From Parietaria judaica (taxonomy: Eukaryota > Streptophyta > Magnoliopsida > Rosales > Urticaceae): a stretch of 64,000 bases of DNA. The notes below the pieces were generated by a model that was not told the origin of the DNA, did no database searches, and was given only the letters and a program-made list of their open reading frames with translations. Location: NCBI GenBank assembly GCA_954871525.1, contig OX940863.1, forward strand, positions 37,186,501 through 37,250,500. The letters are read 5' to 3'. The number at the start of each line of letters is the position of its first letter. Position 1 is the stretch's first letter. Below, piece by piece: positions 31,516 to 43,475 of this stretch. The translations under genes and the position numbers were made by a program.

Positions 31516-32914
31516 AGTTAGATATCAAAAAGTCTCACATTGATAGATGACAAGAGTTTGGTGATGTTTATATACCAAATATTAGAGAGAAGGGTTTGGC
31601 CCTTTGGGTCATAAGATTTTGTGGATGGGAGAGGACTCACACAAATGTTTAACCACCACACTCGCGCCGCCGCCGCCGTCCGACCAGCCGGCCGTGACGT
31701 GGCAAGGCGATGTGGGGTGGGGTGGGGTGGGGTGCTCTTGTCCAAGTATAATTATTTTTGTCGAAAGTTTAATTGGTATTTTTGCCAAAATCTACCAAAA
31801 CTGTGATTTTTAGTGAAATTCCAACCATTTTTCGTAATTTTTACTCACAAAAATAAAAAAAACAAAATTCCAACCACGTGCCCCTGCGAATTTCGCGAAA
31901 AATGGTAAAAAACCAACGAAACGATAGGACTTTCGTTTGGCATACCTGCGGAAAACGAAAATCGGTCGAATATTTTGCACAATTTTCGCGAAATTTAAAA
32001 CTTTGGTTTTAAACCACCCCGTAATTTTATTTTCTTATGTACTATTTTACCTCATTTTTAATTATTATTAGTGTAAATTCACATAAAATTTTAGTTTAGC
32101 CGCCTGAATTTTCACAAAATTTTAAATATAACCACCCCAGTCCCCACATGTAATTTTTGGCAGAAAATTAAATCTAGCTAAACTCCGATTTCAATTCTTG
32201 ATTCTGTCACTGGATTTGAGCGTATGTGTGATTTTCTCGTTCAAAGTGCTAGTTGTTCACTTACATCTAGCAAATGCTTTATAACCGGTCAAGCTAGCTA
32301 TCAAATATGAAAAAAAAAATAGGGCACCACGATTCTTTTGGATTGAGAGATTGATTAAAAATCTTCAATTACACTAATGATGTTGACAATTAATTTACAT
32401 TGACAAAAGGTCCGATAGTAAATAATCGATTTTAGGCTCGGAATTTCTCAATGGTTGGGCTCCTTTATCGATTGTCTCGAGAATGGCCTTAGTTGGGCCG
32501 AGAAATTGAATTCTCTTTTGATGCCTTAATTTTGAGATTCCTGAAGTTAAGCTACATGCGATTTTATAAATGAGCAAATTCTTACACCAATAGTACTTTT
32601 TTTCTATTATTTGAGTTAAAAGTCAAACGTCGTATATACAGATCTCATGTTTGGACAAAATAGCCAACAATTATGTTGAAGTAGAAACATAAGTATATCC
32701 AATAATTGCTGACCAAGCTCGAACACATTAGCAGAGTATAATCAAATTTTCATAAGAGCGCCTTGTCTATGAGATTTTTAGTGTATTTTATTTTAAGATT
32801 CTATAAGAACATGCAAAATTTATCTAGTTTGTCTCTTTGGAGCTCATAATATATAATATGGTTAACTGCACAAAATATTCAATTAATAGTCAAAATTGGT
32901 GAAATTTACTCAAT
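31516..32914. other. intergenic region with possible LTR fragment
   Basis: From about 31517 the 'gatatcaaaaagtctcacat' segment resembles the 'agtcccacat' edge common in small plant LTR elements, but no second repeat is visible. The remainder is AT-rich non-coding DNA; the frames near 31604-31813 cross a GC/G-rich patch and are not gene-like. Confidence 0.4.
31714..31732 (+). other. G-quadruplex-type motif
   Basis: GGGGTGGGGTGGGGTGGGG: four G4 runs with single-T loops, next to a (CCG)n stretch at about 31665-31680. It fits the consensus for a very stable parallel quadruplex. Confidence 0.85.
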
Positions 32915-32923
32915 TTCAAAAAA
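32915..32923. repeat. 9-bp target-site duplication of the Mutator-type MITE
   Basis: TTCAAAAAA precisely precedes the element, and the same nine bases follow it at 33393-33401. Confidence 0.92.
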
Positions 32924-33392
32924 GGGTTAATGATGGCAAAAGTACCTAAAGTTTGGTCAAAGAACTCCTCGTGTACTCAAAGTTTAAAAGTGGTGGCAAA
33001 AATACCCAAAGTCGCATTTCGTGAGTTGACCACTCTATTCTCGTAACACCGTTAACTTACCCGTTAACTCTGGCCACGTGGACAAATCTGTTTTGTTAAG
33101 TGTAATCATTAGGGGTTCAATTAGTTGTATTAAATAGTATTAATTAGGGGTTTAATTCGTTGTTTTGTCGTAAACGAGGCTGGCGTGGGCTCGTCCATGT
33201 GGCAATAATTGTTATGCCAGCAACCCACGTTTGTCCGCGTGGCCAGAGTTAACAGGTAAGTTAATGGCATTACGAGAATGGAGTGGTCAACTCCTGAAAT
33301 GCGACTTTGGGTATTTTTACCACCACTTTCAAACTTTGGATACATGAGAGGTTCTTTGACCAAATTTTGGGTATTTTCACCGTCATTAACCC
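32924..33392. mobile_element. Mutator-type foldback MITE, 469 bp
   Basis: Terminal inverted repeats of roughly 170 bp: the left arm begins GGGTTAATGATGGCAAAAG and the right arm, complemented, begins GGGTTAATGACGGTGAAAA. Similarity continues through 'gtggtggcaaaaatacccaa', 'gagttgaccactc' and 'ttaactctggccacg'. The arms are separated by about 130 bp. A perfect 9-bp target duplication, with long arms, points to the Mutator superfamily. There is no coding capacity. Confidence 0.92.
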
Positions 33393-33401
33393 TTCAAAAA
33401 A

Positions 33402-33926
33402 TGGCAGCAATTGTGCCTAATGAACGTGTTTAGGGTTTGACCAGTTCATCGTTTTCTTTTCTGTTAGTATCTGTCACATAGTTGTTAATTGCGTGGGTCA
33501 CCTCTACATCACATGGATGCCTCATTTGCCATTCATCTAGTTTAATTTGTTGGTTTTGCTTCAATCGAATTGTTTTATTTTAATGTTTTACTTTAATTTG
33601 GTAACGGTGGATGACGTAGTTGCACATGTGGCGTCTCACGTGGTATACAGATGGCCCACAGTTAACAGCCACGTGGCGGACACAAATAGGAAACGAAGCG
33701 GCGATACTGGTCAACTCCTAATTTTTTTGATAATTGAGTATATTTTACCAACTTCGACCATAAAATGAGTAGTTTTCCGCAAGTAACCCTATGTAATATC
33801 TATAGTTAATATTAAAAAGCTATAATATATAGAAGATATGGACACTACAATTATTAGGCCGATCCTAGACTGACTTTCACTTCAAGGTCATACAACATCT
33901 AAGCTTTGCTTAGTTACAATATTGGT
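33402..33926. other. 3' flank of CHX20, intergenic
   Basis: Around 33600-33720, 'cacatgtggcgtctcacgtgg' and 'agttaacagccacgtggcgg' resemble the inner part of the MITE family but without paired arms. No gene seen. Confidence 0.45.
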
Positions 33927-36900
33927 CTACACACTGTCGCCAGAGACTTCTCTGGGCCCGGTACTGGTCGACGACTCTGCCTTGTCGCGCCTCTGCGAGC
34001 GCCCGAGTTTGGACACGGGTACCTCCTCGGAGTGGGCAACATCGTGTTGCTGGATTACAAGAACGGAGCAAACCACACCTTTCCCCGACGATGCAAGTAT
34101 GTCTCCAATGGGGCCCAGCTCGGGGTGCTCCGCATGCCCCTCCGCTAACTCCGCCAGCATTCTCGATGGAAACCGACCCTTGCCGACAACGATCAGCTCG
34201 TGCTCTCCACCTTGGCCGATCGCCACCACTTCTTCCTCGATGTTGTTCGCTTCTTTCTCTACGTATTCGCTCATGTCGGCCCACTTGCTTCGGAACTCTG
34301 CCACTGCCGTGTCGTCTAGTTCCTGCCCAAGCGAGCAGAGCTTTTTACTTCTAATGTGTAACATTTTATTTATTTTGAAGACGTATAAGTTATCGTGTCT
34401 TCATTTTTTATCTTCGATTGATTGTTTGTATGGGATTTTAGTCACGGAGCTCTATATAAATATAAACAAACTCTAAGAAATTGTACCAATAACAGCTAAA
34501 TCAGTTAATTATTCAAACTAACCTTTTCTTCCGCCGGGTTGATTTTGGCGGTGGAGAAGCTGTAGCTAACTTCGGTGCTCTTGTTCGGAGCCGGCCGCAA
34601 CACGACCCCTTCACCACCGCCCCCGTTCTTCCCCATGAATCTCACAACCGTCACTCTCACCCCCGGGTGCTCCGCCATCCGCCCTCCCAGCTCCAGCGCC
34701 TCGCGGTCGTCGGGCCCGCCAAAGAACATCACGACCACTCCCTGCCTCTGCCCAGAACTGCTGGCTCGTGCAGGCGTGATCCCTCCAGCTCCCCCGAGCC
34801 CGCGGTCCACCAGAACTGCCACTGAGCATGGGGCGTGTTTGAGAACTCTCTGGTTGACACCGCGCCATCCATGGCCCAAATTCCCGATGGATCCGCCGTT
34901 TACGTCGTCTCCGCCTCCGGTTGGGCCAATCCACTGCTTGTGGAAGGGAAGCAGGATCATAGCAACGCGCTTCTCCTCGGCTGCGTGGCAGATGTCTTCG
35001 TGCATGGTGGAGAGCGGCGAGATGGCAGTGGAGGGGCGGACGGCGACGCGGCCGAGCTGACCGTAGGCCTGGAAGGCGTCGCCGACGCGGTCATGCCACT
35101 GGCCCCGGCGGAAGCGGTTGAAGAAGGGCAGGCCGTTCTTGCGGGCGCGCTGCACCATTACGATCGAGGAGGAGCGCTCGGTGAGCTCCACGAGGTGCAT
35201 GATGAAGAGCTTGAGGAGCGAGGCCTTGTTGGTGCTGCGCGTGGCCTCCACGAGACTGATGAGCGACGGCGCGTTGCCTGGGCCGTGGACGCATGCCAGG
35301 ATCCGCAGCTCGTCGGCCGAGTCGTTTGAGACGTCGCGGAGCTTGCGGTGCGTCGGGGTGGAGCCTCGGCGAGCACGTGCAGGCTTGTAGATGGCCATCA
35401 CCGTGGGTGTGGTGATGAAGGTGGTAAATAGGGCCATCAGAACCAGAATGGCAAATATCTCGTCATTCAAAACCTGTTCAAAGTAAAACTAATAATTACA
35501 CATAATTATCAATGCATCTTATACTAACTATATGATATAATCAATTTAACATATTACACTAACTATTAACTAATAATATATGGCTTCAGAGGAACATAAA
35601 TATGAATTATTTTTTCGAATTAAGAATGTTAAAAAAAATAAATATTAAGAAGTATTATTGAGCTTTTTTTTTTATTCTCAAATATATTGTACATTAAGAA
35701 GTGTTGTTCAGCTTATAAAATATTTACTCTGTCAAAAAAAAGCTTATAAAATATTTATATATAAAAAAAAAGTAAGGATACAAAATTTAGTACTGTCAAA
35801 TGAGAACTTCGATAATTTATTCCTCATTTCATGACATCTGAAAACTATTCCCGTTTTTTTTTTCTTATGAAAATTTATTCCCCAAAGTTTTTGGGACAAT
35901 TTTACCCCTAAGAAAAAGTGTCCTATATTGTAAAGATTTTTTTTTGTAAATTGTATGGTGATGTTAATCGTGGTTACATCCATAAGTAGCTTGGTAAAAA
36001 GTATCTTAAACTGTAGATAAAAATAAATAAAAAAATAAGTCCCCAATTGTTTTTTTAAAAAAAGTGTCATTAATTACTTTTTAGGACACTTAAACTTAGT
36101 TAACTCAATAGTAGAATTGTCTAAAAATCTTAAGAAATAATTTATATAAAAAAAAAACGAGGATAATTTATAAATCTTACATGAATTATCATGTTTCCCC
36201 GTCAGATTGCATGTGAAAATATCAATATTTAATAATTGCTACTACCACTAAAAAAAAAAAAAAAAGAAGCCAACTGCTTTGTTCGAATCGTAATTCCGTT
36301 GATCTTTTCCATAAAGTTCATGCAATTTTAGGTATTATTCACGTAATTAATCAAGTCTTTTTCTTTAAGGCAGTGGACACGCTTTCTTCAACAAAAGAAG
36401 ATGGAAAGAACCAAAGTCACGAGGCTATATCTATAACCTTTTAGCTTAAAAAGAAGAAATACAGTTCAAGAACTCTCTTGATCATATATACTTCAAGATG
36501 TTGAATGAACTCTAATTGAAATTGTATTTTCTTGAGTATGATCAGTAATGAAATTGTATTTTAGTTACACTAGCAATCTAATTTATATTGTCACTAATTA
36601 TAAGATCGAAGATTCAATATTGCATCTTCAAACAGCAATTTTAAATTATTAATTATAATAGTACAATGAGTATTTTTTTATCACCCAATTTGTCATGTTT
36701 TTTGTTTTTAACTTTATATTATTTTATCTTGTCACTTAATGTATTTACTTTAATGTGGAATAATTATTTTGTGCATAAAAAATAAATCTTAATAAAAATA
36801 AAAGCACTAAAGAAATTGCACCAATAAAAACATTTCAAGAAATATTTTAGATTGGCGGATTTAGGATACAAATTACGGAGTAGGTAACGGCTAATTAAAC

Positions 36901-38690
36901 ATAATTATAAGTAAAAGATATAAATTAATTAACCTAAATTTGTAATTGAGAATAGTACGAAATTACCTTCTTCTCCTTGCCAATGTTGAGAACAATGAGC
37001 TCGACGAGGCCCTTGGTGTTCATGAGCACACCGAGCGCGAGCGCCTCCCTCGGCGGCATCAGCACCAGCATCGCCATCGCAAACGTGCCCACGATCTTCC
37101 CTGCGCACGCCGTCGATATCACCAGCGCCGTTAGCCCCCACGCCTTCCCGCCACTGATCTTCGTTACGTCCGTCTTCAGCCCGCTCGACGCGAAGTAAAG
37201 CGGCAGCAGCAGCCCCGACACAAAGTCCTCGATCCTTTCTATCAGCCTGTCAGCAAAATCCCCGCCCTTCGGAATCGTCAGCCCGAAGACAAACGCCCCG
37301 AAAATAGAGTGAATTCCGATCAAGTCCGTCAAAAACCCGGACACCATCACCCCGGCGAGCGTCAGGCCCACGTAGGCCTCCCCAACAGCCCCGTCCTCAG
37401 AGCAGCCCCGACGTGCCACCCACTCCATCGCCGGGCCGACCGCATAAAACATGAAGATGACGAATCCGGCACCTGAGAGGAGAACATAGAGGGAGACGAA
37501 CGGGCTCTTCCCGCCTTTGCCATCGCCGTCGCCCGCAAGGGCAACGGCCAAGGCAAGGAGGATCCAGGCAGCAATGTCGTTGAAGGCGGCGGCGGCCATG
37601 GCGGTCTCACCAACGCGAGTAGTGAGGAGCTTGAGCTCAGCAAGGATGCGGGCCAGCACAGGGAAGGCGGTGATGGAGAGCGCCACCCCCATGAAGAGCA
37701 TGAACTGGCCAAAGCCGACCTTGTCGGCACCGTCCACGGTCTTGCGGAGGATGACAGCGAGGCCGATGCCACTGACGAAGGGTAATGTTATTCCTGCGAA
37801 GGCGATGGCGAAGGCTCGGCGGCCGCTGCGGCGGATGGAGGCAAGGTCGAGCTCGAGGCCGACGAGGAAGAGGAAGAAGAGCAGGCCTATGCTTGCCACT
37901 GATTCGAGTATGGGACTACTCCATTTGGGGAATATTCTGTGCATGTACTCTTCGTTCCTCCCCAGCGCCGATGGGCCCAGCAGAATCCCGCCCTAAACAA
38001 TTATCACAAAAATACATGTCTATTAGATTTAGCGGTGGTGATAATAATAATTTTTTTTTGATAAGCGCTCTAAATTCAAGATATATATATATATATATAT
38101 AACTTTTTACGTTGATATTTTTTTTTTTTAACTTCGATAGAGCACAAAATCATTCTTCGCCTAGTGCCCGATAAATTCAGGGCCAGCCCTAGCCCGGATT
38201 GGTAACTAGTATTTCGAGATCCTACGACCCCTTTCCGTCCTAATTTTTTGGTATTAATAGTTAATTACTTGTAGAAAAGACTCATAAGTACAAACTTACA
38301 GCCGGTAAAAATATATATGATAAGACTTGAAAACCAGTATTTACCGGTTGCATGATTTTCTTGATACCGGTCCGATCCTAATTCTCAATACCGAGAGCAG
38401 CAAATAATAATTTTACTACTTTAATATAAAAATATCGATTTTCAAATTGAAAATGGGACCGAATATCGTTATTCAAGCCGGATATATATTAATGTAGGAG
38501 TGGTACTTACGATGATCTCGGCGATGACTTTGGGCTGGCGAAGAGGTTTGAGGAGGAAGGCGAGGAAGCGGCCGAGGGCGAGGATGAGGGTGGTTTGGAG
38601 TATGAGCAGCGGGAAGGCGAAGTCGAGAGGGTTGTCTCCTTGCCACGCCCCGTTTGACGCCGTCTTTATTGACGTTATGTTCACACCCAT
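33927..38690 (-). CDS. CHX20: cation/H+ antiporter CHX20, four exons
   Basis: Exons 38690-38511 (60 codons), 37992-36967 (342), 35473-34523 (317) and 34322-33927 (131 plus stop) join in phase 0 at GT/AG sites (donors GTAAGT, GTAATT, GTTAGT) to 850 residues; AtCHX20 is of similar size. Start: '[17 protein letters not shown]' matches the CHX20 N-terminus. Residues about 20-430 form the multi-span Na+/H+ exchanger domain, with '[10 protein letters not shown]', '[14 protein letters not shown]' and the family 'FNDIAAW' motif (197-203). The hydrophilic C-terminal half includes '[19 protein letters not shown]', '[11 protein letters not shown]' and '[14 protein letters not shown]'. CHX20 in Arabidopsis is an endomembrane K+/H+ exchanger needed for guard-cell osmoregulation and light-induced stomatal opening; transfer of that role here is inference. 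All exons are open, with no disruption. Confidence 0.96.
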
Positions 38691-38691
38691 C

Positions 38692-38709
38692 GTCTCTCTC
38701 TCTCTCTTT
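38692..38709 (-). promoter_or_regulatory. (CT/GA)n tract in CHX20 5' UTR
   Basis: A (GA)n run on the minus strand ends immediately upstream of the CHX20 ATG at 38690. Pyrimidine/purine microsatellites in 5' UTRs are common in plants; a regulatory effect is not shown. Confidence 0.5.
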
Positions 38710-38754
38710 CCTCACAACTTAAACATATATCGACACCATTTCCTCCGAGAGACA

Positions 38755-38768
38755 CATATATATAAGCA
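38755..38768 (-). promoter_or_regulatory. TATA-like element upstream of CHX20
   Basis: 'cttatatatatgtg' on the minus strand, about 65-80 bases upstream of the ATG. It is the nearest TATA-like motif, but a longer TA repeat lies just beyond at about 38801-38825. Confidence 0.35.
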
Positions 38769-38800
38769 AATGATCCATATTGGAAGAGAGATCTCAATAC

Positions 38801-38825
38801 TATATATATATATATATATATATAT
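38801..38825. repeat. (TA)n microsatellite
   Basis: Alternating TA in the CHX20 upstream region. A further tract lies in CHX20 intron 1 at about 38081-38101. Confidence 0.9.
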
Positions 38826-39515
38826 TATCGAAGTACGAGCTCGACGACTTTCAAAGGCAAAGTGGTTGTGTCTAACTAAGTTTCACCTTATTCGTATCGT
38901 ATTCACTCTTTATCTAATTTTGAATTTTGTTCGTGCCGATTAACCTCATTCAATTAATCAATTCATAGGTAACTTAAATCAATCTATTTAATATTATTTC
39001 ATTTTGTGTCATAAATCTTAATTTAAAAAAAAAACAAAACAAAACAAAACATATGCTAGAAATATTTACAATTCGAAACATTTCTTATAGCAACGGTATA
39101 AAGTGCAACGCTATTAAGAAACGAATATAACGTGTATACATTTTTTTAGATCAGTTCAAAATTAGTTTAATACGCATTGGCTTCTCCTTAATAATCTATG
39201 TCCAAATAATAATTATTTACCTAAAAGTCAATTTAGAAGCACAGTTAAAATTATAACATCTTTATCTCTAGTCTTTATAAAGAAGCAATAGTAGAATAAT
39301 ATGTCTAAAATCCAAATTCATCTAACTCTCGAATTGAAAATCCATATCAAATAACATATCCTAATTATAAGTCTTTGAAAACAAATAAACAACTCAAATT
39401 GCATTTATATATTCATTTAATTGGATATGTACCCCATCGAGAAATATAACAAAATGAGAAATCTAATATAATATATGATATATTTTCAGGAACCTGATTA
39501 ATAATAGTTATTATA

Positions 39516-39517
<2 letters not shown>

Positions 39518-39551
<34 letters not shown>
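39518..39551. repeat. compound (CA)n-(TA)n microsatellite
   Basis: 'acacac' repeats followed directly by 'tatata' repeats. Confidence 0.9.
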
Positions 39552-41844
39552 GGATAAATCATTTCTTTTGTGAAAAATTAATATCGCTTCCCTTACGTGT
39601 ATGAAGTATAAAGTCATAATTGATTCTGATTATTCTAGTCACTTCTAACCAGATAAATACTTTTAACCTTGTCGTTAATTGTTTTAGCCACAAGACCAGT
39701 CCAAGCATAAATAATAGATTAAAGTATATAATATATGAATATATGATTATATATTATAAACTCTAGCCACATATATTACCTTAGTAAAATATTATATTGC
39801 CTGAAAGGTTTCTTTTGTCTTCATTAATTCAAAGTTATATATAGATAATACAAAATCTGGACGAACACGTGTATTGTGTGTTTTTTTTTTTAATAAGGTC
39901 AAACTATATGAAAGTTATTATTAGAAACGTAAAATTGTTATGGAAAGGAATTATAGTAGTAAGATTATTGTCGTTTTAGACTAGTTTTTTTAAGAGAACA
40001 TTCACATGAACGGATACTTTTTGGACACGTTTCTACATACAATTGCAATATTTAAATTAATGCAGAGCCTTAGTTTCTTCATCTAATGTTTCTTACATAA
40101 ATAGTGAATAAAATATATAATAATACAATAGATAGAAACCAAAAATAGACAGAGTCCCGTTAACACATTTCATAAAAATATTATTGTGAAACCGAATGCT
40201 GAAAGTTTGGCGATATGATTTAGGAGCACTAAAGACTCATAAGATATAGTAAAATATTACATGTTGTCATTTATTAATAAAGTAATATATATGCACGTAT
40301 AAAGATATGCCCTTGAGAACTCGCTAATTTATTTAATTGATATCATTATACTATGTTTTGTTTTTCTTAACTGATTTCCACGAATTTTTTTTTATAAGAT
40401 CATAATATCACCCCCGTTTAATGGGGCCCGCCGTCCTCGTCGCGTATTATAGTCCCGTATAAGCTTAGCTTTGGTCTTATTTGTAATGGCCCGATTACTT
40501 TAAGAAATTGGCAAATGTTCTCACCGATCAAAATTAGTTTTTTCAATGAGTTTTTTTTCTTCATTTGCACGCTTCTTGAAAGACTTATGATATCACTTAT
40601 TGTAAGATTAATTAAGGTCAAGAACGCTTGACTTTAAAAAACTTTGGATGGGCTATAACAAAAACATATATAATATATAATACCAATCAATTTCTTAGGG
40701 TTTTTTTAACCATGGAGTCTCATACAGTTACGATCTAATATAATTCAGTTTCATAAACGTCCTATCAAGACATTATATTGCTCCATTCAAAAAAGAAAAA
40801 AAAAACATTATATTGCTCAAGCAATGTAGGATTAATTGCTCTTTTCTTGCCAATTCAGTTCAAGAGATTGATGACTACACAATATAAAACACACCTTTTA
40901 ATACGAGTCTTTATTTGACCGAAATATCATATTATTATATTAATAGTAATTCATAATATTAAAGATATTTATTTTTAGGTTTATATTAGCTACACTTTCC
41001 TCTCTTATGTTTCCTTTGTTGCATTTATCTTTTCCGTATGATTTATTGCCAAAAACTTACTTTTTTCTTCTTCTTCTTCTTCTTTCAAAATCGTCAAAAA
41101 TAAATTTCAAGCTCAAGTATTCGAGAAAAAAGTGTATGTTTTATTATATAAGTACGATATCATGTCAAGCAGTTTTACTTATTTTTATTTCATAGAAATT
41201 GGAAGGTAATAAATTTAATCTAAGTAATTAAATATCGTTCAACCTTCTCAAGGTTTTGTATGAGCAGTCACGGAAGTCTTGAGAACAAAAAAAAAAAAGT
41301 GTCTTTTGATCGTAGTCAAATTTGTGATCATCTTATGTTCATTGCACCTTTGAATTGTCAATATAATCTTCTATGATCCTATTCCTCAAATTGTATAGTA
41401 AGCGATGGAAATCTTGTGACAAATAATAATTATAAAAAAATACTACTTTTGAAGTTGTAATGTCACGACCTTCAACTAGAAAGATCACATGACATTTCTT
41501 TTCGATCGTCAATTTTTTATTTGGTATACTAATTACACATATATTATTTGGTTTTGAATCATTCTATAATCGGAGACACGCTCTTCAATACTTTCGTTAC
41601 CTCATTCCAAAAGTGATCAAGTAAAATAAAAATCATCAAAGACACTCAGTGGTCATTACTCAATTAGTATAGTTGGTCTAATAAGTCATTTGCTTAATTA
41701 GTATCATTTGTAACAACATGAATACACTTTATATAAATATTTTTAGACCTCTATTTTTCTTTCTTTCTTTTAATCTCCATTAAAAATAACCTGAATTTTT
41801 TTAGAAAATAATAATATTTTACCTTATAGGTGATAAGTTATGTA

Positions 41845-41847
<3 letters not shown>

Positions 41848-41902
<55 letters not shown>
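41848..41902. repeat. (TA)n microsatellite, ~55 bp
   Basis: The longest pure TA tract in the window. Confidence 0.95.
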
Positions 41903-41904
<2 letters not shown>

Positions 41905-42119
41905 TTAACCGATCTTGCATTTTCATTGTTGTTTTGCTCTTGGTTGTTTTAGTCTTTTTTTAGGTTCGTTACGATACATATATGATGAATATTTGATCTA
42001 GTTTATATTATTTGTAATATCTTCATCTATCGTTTTGTTACTAAGGTATTGCGATTGCCATTAGTAAATTAGTTATAAGTAATTTTGAGACAAACTCATA
42101 GTTAAGTGATTTTCGAGAT

Positions 42120-43016
42120 TTTTTTTTTTTTTTTTTTAAGTATTTATATAGTTCTGTTGATTGTATCAAAAGCTTTCTTAATATCGACTTTCGAAACCAT
42201 ATTACCGCCAAAGTTCTTTTTATCAAGAATGTTGATCCTTTTAGAAGCCGCCGCAATACAATGAGTGATATTTCGACCCTTGACAAAGCCAAATTGATTT
42301 TCAGAAACGATAGAAGTTGCAACACTAGAAAGCCTGTCAGCCAAATTTTTTGTAATAAAACAAAAATTGCTCAAGATAATAGGTCTGAAGTTATCAATCT
42401 GCATAGCCCCTTTAACTTTAGGAATAAGCACCATTAGACTCGAGTTTAGCCCGGTGGAAATAACGCTATGAATAAAGATACTCTGCACACACCGGCAAAC
42501 ATCAAGGCCGACGATATCCCAGAAAGCTTGAAAAAATTTACCGTTAAATCCATCGGGACCAGGGGCGCTATTACCATCCATACTAAAAACCGTATCACGG
42601 ATCTCCTCGTTAGAGGGGATGGCAGTTAGTCTATCATTATCATCATCTCCAACCAAAACTGGAATCACAATTCTGATAAGCTCCGTGTTTTGAGCAGTTT
42701 GAGAAGCACGACAAAAGATATCTTCATAGAACTGAATAATATGTTCAGAGATCTCATCTTGATTCACCGAGAGCACACCATTAATTAAAAGAGAATTGAT
42801 CCCTGAACCTGATTTCTTGATAGAGGCCGCACGGTGGAAAAATGAAGAGTTACGATCCCCTGCTTTCAACCAGTTATTACGACTTTTCTCCTTAAAAGAA
42901 ATTCATTTTTCTTCTAGGCTAACTCCAACTAAGAATGTGCTGATATTTCCTTACTAACCCGAGATTCAGAGACTCCATCACAAGCAATTTCGTTTTGAAT
43001 TTCCATAAGCGCATTT
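42120..43016 (-). pseudogene. LINE reverse transcriptase, 5' half, inverted segment
   Basis: Minus-strand frame 42869-42144 reads 'AGDRNSSFFHRAASIKK', 'GNSAPGPDGFNGKFFQAFW', 'LNSSLMVLIPKVKGA', 'NFRPIILSNFCFITKNLADRL' and 'ENQFGFVKGRNITHCI', and ends at 'VDIKKAFDTIN', the first catalytic Asp region of a non-LTR reverse transcriptase (plant L1 type). Upstream, to about 43016, is the linker with 'EKSRNNW' just before AGDRN, interrupted by stops. The frame is cut soon after motif A and followed by an A-run (T18 on plus, about 42121-42138). No endonuclease domain is present. The 3' half of a LINE lies head-on in the opposite orientation from 43017. Confidence 0.9.
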
Positions 43017-43475
43017 CAGTATCTTGGAGTTCCTTTATTTAAGGGTGATCCAAAGAAAAAAAATGGTTGCAACCGGTGGATGATACCATTTTGAGTAAGT
43101 TTGCTAATTGGAAAGGTTCCAGTTTGTCATTGGCCGGTAGGATTACTCTTTTCAACTCAGTTATTCAAAGTTCTTTTCTACACTCGTTTTCAGTGTATGC
43201 TTGGCCGAAAATTCTTTTGTTCAAATTGGAAAAAGCAGTGAGGAATTTTATTTTGTCGGGTTCTATTGACAACAGAAAGATGAATATTGTTCCATGGAAT
43301 ATATGCAGTTTATCTATCGCAGATGGTGGTATTAGGGTTAAAAATTTGAGTGCTCTAAAAAAACTATGCTTGGAAAGCTTTCTTGGCAATTTATTAATAC
43401 AAATTCTTTCCATTTGTGTTTGATAAAAACTCGAATTTTTAATCCAAGTGGATCTTTGAAAACCAACGTGACCTC
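43017..43475 (+). pseudogene. LINE reverse transcriptase thumb region, interrupted
   Basis: Begins 'YLGVPLF' (about 43020) in a frame that shifts at an A-run near 43055, then 43067-43423 reads 'ILSKFANWKGSSLSLAGRI', 'SFSVYAWPKILLFKLEKAV', 'NFILSGSIDNRK' and 'SIADGGIRVKNLSALKK'. This is the conserved region after the catalytic FADD of plant LINEs. It is cut at 43475 by the solo LTR; the LINE sequence resumes at 46177, and the ACCTC at the break is the target duplication. Confidence 0.9.

Larger units (their letters stand above)
38944..42040. other. AT-rich intergenic region, no gene seen
   Basis: No extended coding frame on either strand. It contains microsatellites at 39518-39551 and 41848-41902 and a 'ttcttcttcttcttc' run near 41066. 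The short frame at 40418-40621 (minus) has no domain. Confidence 0.6.

Noticed and set aside
34323..34364. Longer CHX20 exon 4 starting at an upstream Met
   Set aside because: The nearby ATTAG acceptor would put the frame out of phase; the acceptor before GAA at 34322 keeps phase 0 and restores family similarity.
34091..38102. Plus-strand and alternative minus-strand frames of 60-164 codons over the CHX20 exons
   Set aside because: GC-rich exons give long frames in all phases; only the CHX20 frame has family motifs and splice continuity.
42041..42325. 94-codon minus-strand frame beyond the LINE poly(A) run
   Set aside because: It is an out-of-phase reading of the reverse transcriptase joined to AT-rich flank through a lysine run.
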